64,000 nucleotides of DNA from Schoenobius gigantellus (taxonomy: Eukaryota > Arthropoda > Insecta > Lepidoptera > Crambidae). Below, one piece after another: positions 59,201 to 64,000 of the stretch. A model generated the notes under the pieces. That model did no database searches, had not been told where the DNA came from, and saw only the letters and a list, made by a program, of their open reading frames with translations. The DNA is taken from NCBI GenBank assembly GCA_963935595.1, contig OZ012560.1, forward strand, positions 6,634,001 to 6,698,000, written 5' to 3'. Positions within the stretch are counted from its first letter, which is position 1, and each line of letters starts with the position of its first letter. Both the position numbers and the translations under genes were made by a program.

Positions 59201-62200
59201 AATCTGAGAAATCCAAACAAACTTGTGCTTGAAACGGTTACAAAAACCAAACGCTTCCTCAAAAACAGCCATGCAATGTGTATTAAAATTTTTAATAAAA
59301 TACCTGAAAACTTGAAACAATTACCTTTAACTGTGTTTGCCAGACATTTACGTAAATGGCTCTTACAGAAAACCTTTTACTCGGTTGAGGAATTCCTAGC
59401 ACACAAGTAGAACATGGATTAATCTAAATTAAATTAAGTAAAATTAAAATGATTTGAAATTTAAATTAAATTGAATTAATTAAATAAAATATTGAATTTA
59501 ACTGAAATAAATGAAATGACAGTTGAATTAAAATGAATTACTTAATATGAAATAAATTATATTGAATTAAATTAGATTAAGTAGGATATTAATTTCATTC
59601 TAAATAGAGCGACTGGCTTGAGATTGAATTAAACAAGCTAATTTAATAACTTTTAATAAATAAATATAGTTATGGACTTAATCAAATTAGATACATTAAA
59701 TAAACAAGTTAAATTATATGAAACATAAATAATAAATAAAACATTTTATTCGGTTACGGAATTCCTAGCACACAAGTAGAACATGGATTAAATATATATA
59801 TATATATTTGGGTATGCTATATGTATTATACTATATTTCTGTTTATTATGTATTTTTATTGTAGTTTTTGTAGTGAAGTTTTTATTGCTTTGGTGCTTCG
59901 GTGTTACCTACAATTTTAATCTCTCCAATACGTTCACAGGTTGGCTGGAAGAGATCTCTCTAAGAGATAAGTCCACCTTTGCTCACTATTGTTTGTTTTA
60001 ATGTTTTGAACCGTTTTTCTATGCAATAAAGAGTATTATTATTATTATTATAATCTAAATTAAATTAGGTAAAATTAAAGTGATTTCAAATTTAAATTAA
60101 ATTAAATTGAATTGAATTAATGAAATAAAATATTGCAATTAACTAAAATGAATGAAATGACAGTTGAATTAAAATGAATTACCTAATATGAAATAAATTA
60201 TATTGAATTAAATTAGATATAGGTAAGTAGTATATAAATTTCAATCTAATTAGAGCAACTTGGTTTGAGATTGAATAAAACAAGCTAAATTAACCACTTT
60301 AAATATATATAGTTATGGACTTAATAAAATTAGATAAATTAAATTAACAAGTTAAATTATATGAAACACAAATAATTAATAACATTATTATAATGCTAAT
60401 TGCGACTCTTTATAATCGATGGGTCACTGATTTTATAAAACCTCTTACATTTGCATGCTGATATTGTTATCTGCTAAATAGGTTAGAACTAATTATATGC
60501 TTAAGAACGCAATGTACCCTGTTTATAGCAAATAAATGATTTGATTTGATTTGATTTGATATACTAGGATTTACCGATGACGGTTGGTAAATGTTGGTTT
60601 TGGGAATTTCTTAACAGTGTGCTTATATTAATTCTTAAATCTTGTAATATTCAATGTACTACACGAAAACAAGATCATGATTCACATCATGTACGAAAAT
60701 ATCAAAACTACTAAGGGGTATAGTATTATGTACAATCCTTAAACACAATCTAAAGGCGATATTGCGCTATCATTGCAATTTCGTAGACAAGTTGTGCGAT
60801 ATAAAACGTATCAGTCCTGACTTTATTGGCTATCAATGATAATTATAATATTACAACATTGCATGAGCTTGAATGATACAACAGTCTTTAATATAACATT
60901 GTTAAAATTAGATAAAATAAAGCTTAGATGTATTATTGTTTTGTTATTAATCCATGTAATCCTTAACAATGTTACTGCCGAATGTTGCCTAATGTTAGTC
61001 ATGATTTAAATGTTTGATAATGTTAAAGATGTTTTAAGTTAATATTAGTTTTACTACAAAACCATTGTCTAACAGCTGTCTAAAGTTAGTGTTAAACCAC
61101 CATAAGAATTTAAACCTGATGCTGTTACTATCTTCTGTGCCCATTTGCATTTTGACCACTTGCGACTCGTCTGTAATTTTGCGATTTTGACCTCTGCTGG
61201 CACTTATCGAAATCAATTTTTTTATACAACTGTCTTAGTCAACAAGCTGACTACCTTCCTTATGGTAAGTAGATAGTCGCCAATAGAATTTATGAGTCTA
61301 GTAAGATTAGCATATCTGCAACCCCTTACCCCTTTTAGCATTGTGTAGCCATCTTGTGACAGAAGAGCCATAGCCTGTCCAACCAAAGCACAGCAATGCA
61401 AGTACCGGTTGCTTTGCAGAAAAAATGAGTAAATTTTGAACTCACTTGACTCAGTGTTGCCTTTCTTCGGTCGCAACACAAATGAAATAGTATCAAGTTA
61501 AATAGATAGATAGGTACATAATTGCTAATGAAGCCAAAGCCACACGCTAACTTTTCCGCAGTCGTTCCGCAGAAAAAATGTCTGGAAATGACATTAGCTT
61601 GCGACAACCGCACGCTATTTTTTCCGCAGCTGATGTCATCTCCATACATTTTTTCTGAGGAACGACTGCGAAAAAGTTAGCGTGTGGCATTTGTCTTGGG
61701 GGGCTGGGGCCTTATTCTGCTAGCGTTAACGCATTTGTGGCTTGTCACTAAACACTTCAATAACATCTCTTTTTGAGGCAGCTATTGTTGGTTAACCGAT
61801 TTCTGAAATATTTGTCTCTATAGACTTTTAAAAAAATTGTTGTAGTGCAAACATAAATTTTAAAGTGACAAAAGCAGTTTTAGTAAAACGCTATTAAGTT
61901 TTAGATTATTATGATTAGCAAAATAACCGATTTCTGATATATTTGTCAATATAGACTTTAAAAATTGTAGTACGAATATAAATTTTAAAGTGACAAAAGC
62001 AGTTTTATTGAAACACTAGACACACACACACTAATTTTAGATTATTATGATTAGCGGAATCAGGTCCCAGTTCTTAATATTAAAAAGGGCAAAGACGACA
62101 CGGTTAGCGCAGAGGTTGAGTGCCTACTGCGCAACGGGTCGCGGGTTCGATTCCCGTTCCCGTACGGGACAAATATTTTGTATGGCCTACATTAATATGT

Positions 62201-62758
62201 TCCGGTCTGGGCGTATATGCATGTGATATTCTATGTTTGTAACTGCACCCACGACACAGGAGAAAATCCTAGTGTGGGGCGACGTTTATAAAAAAATAAT
62301 AAAAACCTTTTAAAGGTGGTCTTATCGCTAGAAGCGATTTCTTCCAGATGACCTGTGATCTTGAAAACTTTGAATAAATAAAACACATAAACAAAAAAAT
62401 AAAAAGTTCCCCAAGTGAAAAAATATACAAAAAATAGAAAAATGAAACAAATACACAAAAAAGAATTAAAAGTTCCGCTTCAATTCTAAAACTTTCTATT
62501 CACGGAGCGTTTATTTTAAATCACCTCCAGCTGGAAGTGTACGACGCGCGCATGAAGTCGTTCGGCCTCCACTCGCTGGTGGTGGACGGGCACGACGTGT
62601 CGGAGCTGGTGAAGGCGCTCGGCGAGGCGGCCGCCGCCGAGGGCAGGCCCACCGCCATCGTCGCCAAGACCTTCAAGGGCAGGGGCTTCCCGGGGATAGA
62701 GGACCTGGAGAACTGGCACGGGAAGGCTCTGGGCGCTGAGGGGGAGAAGATCATCAAG
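41140..62758 (+). CDS. TKT: transketolase, first five coding exons (3' end beyond window)
   Basis: Transketolase moves two-carbon units between sugar phosphates in the cytosolic non-oxidative pentose phosphate pathway, using thiamine diphosphate and Mg. Five exons join in phase to 271 codons: 41140-41237, 46420-46537, 47076-47293, 47866-48016 and 62531-62758, all with GT/AG introns. Visible family marks: SGHPTSCASMAEIMSVLFFH (residues about 32-51), KGHAAPILYAAWAEAG, GTGSLGQGLAVAAGMAY, the thiamine-diphosphate motif GDGEAAEGSVWES...DVNRLGQSEP, and TAIVAKTFKGRGF. This covers the PP domain; animal transketolases run to about 620-630 residues, so the Pyr and C-terminal domains lie to the right. 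The start ATG has CAAA before it, a good insect context. Introns are 5182, 538, 572 and 14514 bp; the last is full of transposons. Confidence 0.93.
42003..42047. repeat. perfect 16-bp hairpin in TKT intron 1
   Basis: CACAGATTTAGAGTAG (42003-42018) and its exact reverse complement (42032-42047) flank a 13-base loop. Confidence 0.85.
43221..43608 (+). repeat. dispersed repeat in TKT intron 1
   Basis: It ends with TACCACTTACCATCAGGTGGGC and an A-rich tail, matching 7465-7590; its middle matches 11778-11995. The rest of intron 1 (41238-46419) is AT-rich with a 16-bp perfect hairpin at 42003-42047 and another short tail copy at 45391-45476; no other gene was seen. Confidence 0.55.
45391..45476 (+). 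repeat. short CACTTACCACCAGGTGG repeat tail
   Basis: Diverged 3' end of the same repeat family as 43221-43608, followed by an A run. Confidence 0.45.
46420..46537 (+). CDS. TKT: transketolase exon 2
   Basis: Follows cgacag; the first base completes the Gly of GHPTS. Encodes HPTSCASMAEIMSVLFFHTM and ADRFILSK, ending at AAG|gtaagc in phase 0. Confidence 0.95.
47076..47293 (+). CDS. TKT: transketolase exon 3
   Basis: Starts GHAAPILYAAWAEAGLFPVD after tggcag and ends within Arg (AG|gtgagg). Contains GHPTPRLSFVDVGTGSLGQG, part of the active-site wall. Confidence 0.95.
47324..47643. mobile_element. 320-bp hAT-type MITE in TKT intron 3
   Basis: Ends CAGGGTTTCCCAACC (47324) and GGTTGGGAACCCCTG (to 47643) are near-perfect inverted repeats of the CAGRG type used by hAT elements. 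The 8-bp flanks GTGTTGAG (47316-47323) and GTGTAGAG (47644-47651) match at seven of eight positions, as expected for an aged hAT duplication. Inside, GGTGATAGAGTGAAACAAGG is repeated in tandem. Confidence 0.85.
47866..48016 (+). CDS. TKT: transketolase exon 4
   Basis: Completes Arg and encodes VYCLVGDGEAAEGSVWES to LGQSEPTSLQHK, holding the GDG...N thiamine diphosphate motif. The donor is AAG|gttggt, weaker than the others. Confidence 0.93.
48204..48435 (+). pseudogene. reverse transcriptase scrap (YADD)
   Basis: It translates to Y-ADDSTGDARYTGRAN ... LEQISEWGRRNLVQFNPTKT, the catalytic YADD box and following helix of a CR1- or I-group RT. The residue before Y is a TGA stop where relatives I know have Cys. 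It sits 188 bp into TKT intron 4. No further RT motifs flank it. The 48436-49016 interval has only a tandem CAATCGGTATG repeat at about 48783-48840. Confidence 0.65.
49017..50300 (-). pseudogene. Jockey-like RT C-terminal part, split by an insertion
   Basis: On the minus strand 49670-49017 is a clean frame encoding CTKFLGITLDSRLQWDPHIE, LSSAAYAVKKIR, YFSYFHSVMSYGLLLWG and a C-terminus ending NDANAWS. Its upstream continuation (about 50250-50060, DVVNSTLSNVLHLFTINNLS with LNSNKTKCIKF) is separated by 49680-50055, which holds a foreign insert. The polymerase core upstream is degraded. It is a different subfamily and opposite in orientation to the RT at 50595. Confidence 0.7.
49818..49998 (+). 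mobile_element. 181-bp R1-like or SINE-like tail with exact target duplication
   Basis: CAATCGGGGAATGGCTAACG to an A tail, the same family as 23636-23825 and part of 4025-4300. The 13-bp duplication GATAAACACTGTA (49805-49817 and 49999-50011) flanks it exactly. Confidence 0.85.
50595..52079 (+). pseudogene. Jockey-like RT, 5' part (interrupted by R1-like element)
   Basis: 495 open codons cover the RT: SEGYDNISTQIIKSC, NNYRPITLISIFSKIFEKVM, YGFQKNKSTTHATFNL, FLDMSKAFDLVSHK (catalytic D), GVPQGSILAPLLF and LFADDVSVIV (catalytic DD), then NNLKINLNKTQIM and VRFLGIDINSKFDW. The frame reaches VESVLRY at 52079 where the R1-like element begins. Removing 52080-58968 and one copy of its target duplication continues the same frame as GLIIWGNGTNIHDAFVAQK at 58979. 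The endonuclease is missing, so the copy was 5' truncated (near 50540). Confidence 0.85.
52387..55685 (-). pseudogene. R1-like ORF2: endonuclease and reverse transcriptase, one frameshift
   Basis: From the ATG at 55685, eleven bases from the ORF1 stop, the sequence encodes FLQGNLNHCARTQDLLMQVL (EEP endonuclease start), continuing VGVAAEPYFVPDRPNWAGDR. A one-base shift near 55505-55515 moves to the next frame, ASGAWKQPLSV, which then runs open for over 1000 codons: GDLNAKSVVWG and SLSDHRYIRFE (endonuclease), SGYRPIVLLDEVGKVFERLV, FGFRVGRSTVEALTDL, VSLDIANAFNSLPF, GVPQGSVLGPLLWN and LCYGDDTLVTARG (RT), then CHHCGAEEDTAQHTL (C-terminal zinc box). Apart from the shift it is intact. At the 3' end, the other copy (22443-23242) reads past the equivalent stop, so the natural C-terminus is uncertain. 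Confidence 0.88.
55696..58470 (-). CDS. R1-like ORF1: gag-like RNA-binding protein
   Basis: 924 open codons starting MAGGYPVTNG (58470); an in-frame Met at 58407 (MDCEDQK) is an alternative. The protein is rich in Ser/Lys/Pro/Ala in its first half, has a predicted coiled coil (RAENEALKKEMVEMRRMMAD, about residues 370-400), a folded C-terminal segment, and CCHC zinc knuckles near the end: CFKCLGSGHTRQLC and CFRCGETGHKGSTC, followed by a third CIVC-type cluster. Such proteins package the element RNA. The frame is uninterrupted, consistent with a young insertion. The TAA (55696-55698) is followed within bases by the ORF2 start. Confidence 0.9.
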   Translation of the reverse strand: MAGGYPVTNGHPRELTLQSNIMDCEDQKLIHQGVSVPPVGPRKVAAGSRGYLVPCDPRSTSSLIATNILCEPVGSGLPPLSGAVVDNATEASGSVNNVNNDIVDTVNIVVDTFVNNSGGAALRHGSAENMPRAARSRSGSASKSVNSVHSCKKNSVGLELGTRRKETETAVASQSRKRQADESDSSSRSAQSVISVTESILTTEDPSEAASNTSRRRKKKQKKRNSVELAPGSDTDVPSESRCRETEKPVSSGKGRGRGRGRPPTTGEYVGLAKAKRELVETERQELELRLDKEPAEAEKKVYETRARSNANRAYARDGTAAPTGTTALDIEEMVRSECGIILDVAKKSSQLKGTFQKSLKKAAASIQDCFDEVSRKTISEDTRKLRAENEALKKEMVEMRRMMADLRVELDAVKASRREPRRVDPPTNDDDHMDVAEPEADVEIVLPSPLPAEPPKPARPTKPVKLAKRARPSAGPTETAIPIDPALEAFEAKIIRSIGNMINARFEGIQERLLPEKRLRPPLAADKSSVRAPSNPAKIPPRGDKPTDPPVDPKPAGKGKATKGQQVKKSSAAPSTPSTSRAPATKAAQPPVEEEWTTVESNNQRRRRHKRAKRSGQSKQPAAQPEAGYANAIKTKSARPPVAATTSAAKPKPKAKSKPAAPKLVPPKSAAVIVTLDPAAVEKGTTYGEVLSRARQTINVSELDITKMTCRHTAAGARIIEIPGAQAGEKADLLATKLQEALAGVAKVVRPTKRVDLRVSGLDDSVQKEEVAAAVASKGGCSADLVKVSDIRVGSGGLGTAIVQCPVTAAKSVVQGRLLIGWSSVQIKALEARPLRCFKCLGSGHTRQLCPSEVDRSGLCFRCGETGHKGSTCSAEPRCIVCASAKRPAGHLLGGSKCKAPQVRGKHPEFGGLCVRVRIRREL
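58471..58968 (-). promoter_or_regulatory. R1-like element 5'UTR (presumed internal promoter)
   Basis: GC-rich untranslated leader beginning GGGGTGCGACGGTC at the target duplication. Two lines of GTGGTATGGC-type repeats are visible. Non-LTR elements normally carry their promoter here; no specific element was identified. Confidence 0.5.
58979..59410 (+). pseudogene. Jockey-like RT, 3' part
   Basis: Continuation of 50595-52079 beyond the R1-like insertion: GLIIWGNGTNIHDAFVAQKR, LPLPCLYILEISKF, then FARHLRKWLLQKTFYSVEEF and a stop TAG at 59408-59410. Joined length would be about 640 residues. No stops interrupt either part. Confidence 0.85.
59411..60560 (+). mobile_element. Jockey-like 3'UTR with internal duplication and nested CR1-like tail
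   Basis: An AT-rich trailer of GAATTAAATT-like words is present twice (about 59411-59745 and 60052-60395); the end of the coding region (GGAATTCCTAGCACACAAGT, 59391-59410) is also repeated at 59759-59778. Between the copies (59791-60051) lies a CR1-like tail with GGCTGGAAGAGATCTCTCTA and (TTA)n. The Jockey-like element ends in (TTTGA)n at about 60535-60560. Confidence 0.75.
60561..61538. other. TKT intron 4 remainder, no feature
   Basis: AT-rich intron sequence without recognisable repeats or exons. Confidence 0.35.
61539..61688. mobile_element. 150-bp MITE with 43-bp inverted ends
   Basis: 61539-61581 (starts GCCACACGCTAACTTTTCCG) and 61646-61688 are reverse complements at about 41 of 43 positions. 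The element is almost wholly palindromic. Confidence 0.8.
61706..62068. mobile_element. non-autonomous element with GGGGCCTTATTCTGCTAGCG ends and ~130-bp tandem repeat
   Basis: The left end GGGGCCTTATTCTGCTAGCG and the right end (reverse complement GGGACCTGATTCCGCTAATC) match at about 15 of 20 positions. Inside, a unit of about 130 bp starting AACCGATTTCTGA occurs twice (about 61795 and 61924). Confidence 0.55.
62096..62300 (+). mobile_element. tRNA-derived SINE in TKT intron 4
   Basis: Same family as 12902 and 25782: TTAGCGCAGAGGTTGAGTGC head, GGGTTCGATTCCCG B box, CCACGACACAGGAGAAAATC body, A/T-rich tail. A CR1-like tail fragment (GAAGCGATTTCTTCCAGATG) follows at about 62320-62390 in the opposite sense. 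Confidence 0.8.
62531..62758 (+). CDS. TKT: transketolase exon 5
   Basis: 76 codons after cctccag: LEVYDARMKSFGLHSLVVDG, then TAIVAKTFKGRGFPGIEDLE and GEKIIK|gtaggc. GC-rich third positions contrast with the AT-rich intron. The gene continues beyond the window. Confidence 0.93.
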
Positions 62759-63129
62759 GTAGGCCGTTTGACTGCAACTGTTGTCCGTTTTTTTTTGTGT
62801 TTGTAAAAGAAACGAGTACTGTACTGAGCATGCCTCTAGCACATTTCCAGTATTGACAGAGTGAGATAGGTCATTATTAGGGGCGGGGTCAGCCCATGTT
62901 CTTGTTTTGAAATTGTTAAGGCCCGTTCTTATTGAATACTTATTAATGATTTTAATTGGTAGCAATTTTTTCTGCCCAGTATAGTCAAATGTGATATTAT
63001 AATGACATATTTTCATAAATATATAACAATAAAACAATATTGGATATAATAAGTATAATAAGAACTTATAAATCAAATAATTATTACGTAATTCTACGGG
63101 AGACATATCAGCCATGACTCACGCACAAG

Positions 63130-63452
63130 CAATATCTTCTGGTTCACTCACTTATGGCTAATTTACACTTTGTTAACTAGCAACTGCGAATGCGAAGTGA
63201 CAACTTAACAGCATAATTGTTAAGTGCGAAGAAAGTGTTCACACAGTGTATAGTATATGTTTCTTGCAAGTCCATTTATATACTATGCACTTATCAAACC
63301 GATGCTGTTTACTGCGAGTGCGGGGAGTGCGCAGGTGGGTGGGGTGTCTACTTAACAGTAAAATTTAGAGCTCGCTTCTAATCAGTTTACTTCACACCTG
63401 CACTTCGCACTCGCACTTAACACTTAACAGTGTGGCCGTTTACACGTTGTTT
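63130..63452. mobile_element. possible MITE with GCGAAGTG/CACTTCGC ends
   Basis: GCGAATGCGAAGTG near 63190 faces CACTTCGCACTCGC near 63405, and GGCTAATTTACACT (63156) resembles the complement of the right edge (GTGTGGCCGTTTAC). The match is imperfect. Confidence 0.4.
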
Positions 63453-63458
63453 TTACCA

Positions 63459-64000
63459 GGGACCGGACCCGGTTACCGTTATAGCCGGTAACCTTAGGGT
63501 TTTGATGGGGTATTTTATAATGCTGGGTTTTTAAACCCTTTGCCTTACGGTAAGCTTTCAAACGGCTTACCGGTTTACACATTAATCCCTTCGATTGAAT
63601 TAATTCGGGTTACCGCTAACCAATATCAAAACCCCCCCAAATGGGTTACCGTTCTAAACGCTGATTAATTTGTAAAATTATTTTAGACCTTAGGTATATC
63701 GCGTGTAGATTGCTTTTGCACCGCATATTTGCCGAAGGTCGCGACCGAACTCTGGCGTTATTGCGCCCGCAGTGCTATTTCAATCGCTCGGTGTGCGTGA
63801 GGGAAAGGGTTACCCTAACCCGAACAGTAAGCGGTTAAGCGCATAAACACTAAAAACCTTTGAGATTAGGTAAGCGGTAAATTATTGTTGTGGGTGGTAA
63901 CCCCTATTTTACGGGTTATCGTTATTGTTGGGAAACCTGTTGAACGGCTTACCGAGCCCACTGGGTTACCATACGAATGGGTTACCCTTTCGAAGGGCTT
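63459..64000. mobile_element. left part of a hAT-like element, truncated by the window
   Basis: Begins CAGGGACCGGACCCGGTTAC, a CAGGG-type end. The body is dense in GGTTACCG and CGGCTTACCG in both orientations. The other end lies beyond 64000. Exon 6 of TKT must lie further right. Confidence 0.5.

Noticed and set aside
62516..63115. Minus-strand 199-codon ORF at the right
   Set aside because: It overlaps transketolase exon 5 in antisense; exon 5 matches the transketolase family and has correct splice sites.

Overview
This is animal, almost certainly lepidopteran (moth or butterfly), nuclear DNA. It is AT-rich and intron-rich and packed with repeats I associate with Lepidoptera: tRNA-derived SINEs, a mariner whose ends begin TTAGGTCCTTAC, (GAT)n-tailed retroposons and CACTTACCATCAGGTGGGC-type repeats. 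There is no bacterial-style gene organisation. The only host gene I can support is the 5' part of a transketolase gene (TKT) on the + strand. Five coding exons (41140-41237, 46420-46537, 47076-47293, 47866-48016, 62531-62758) join in phase into 271 codons, about the first 43% of a normal transketolase; the rest lies beyond the right edge.

Layout. 1-13 kb: SINEs and retroelement scraps. These include an open RLE-type retrotransposon C-terminus (2290-3221), an R1-like tail (4025-4640), a mariner with both ends (5264-6230) and a CR1-like fragment (8130-9262). 13-17.6 kb: a Tc1-like transposon split by a non-LTR retrotransposon whose reading frame carries a single in-frame TAG. 18-23.9 kb: a foldback hairpin, a decayed reverse transcriptase (RT) and two short insertions of R1-like elements. 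23.94-27.59 kb: a two-gene DNA transposon (ISL2EU/Harbinger-like) with a SAP-SWIM-YqaJ nuclease gene facing a THAP-DDE transposase gene tail to tail; both genes are broken. 28.2-28.9 kb: a non-autonomous element with perfect 28-bp ends. 31.96-36.68 kb: a 4.7-kb TTAA-flanked structure made of two inverted arms of 120-bp tandem repeats. 36.7-41 kb: SINEs, small MITEs, hairpins and a candidate unknown inverted-repeat element just upstream of TKT. 41.1-63 kb: TKT. Its fourth intron (14.5 kb) is a nest: a Jockey-like RT gene interrupted by a full-length 6.9-kb R1-clade element with a 10-bp target duplication, its 3'UTR interrupted in turn by a CR1-like tail. 63.4-64 kb: the start of what looks like a hAT-type element.

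No CRISPR, operon or phage features occur. The most noteworthy systems are the two-gene YqaJ/THAP transposon, the inverted-arm satellite element and the layered insertions inside the TKT intron, where excising the R1-like element and one target-duplication copy restores an open reading frame.
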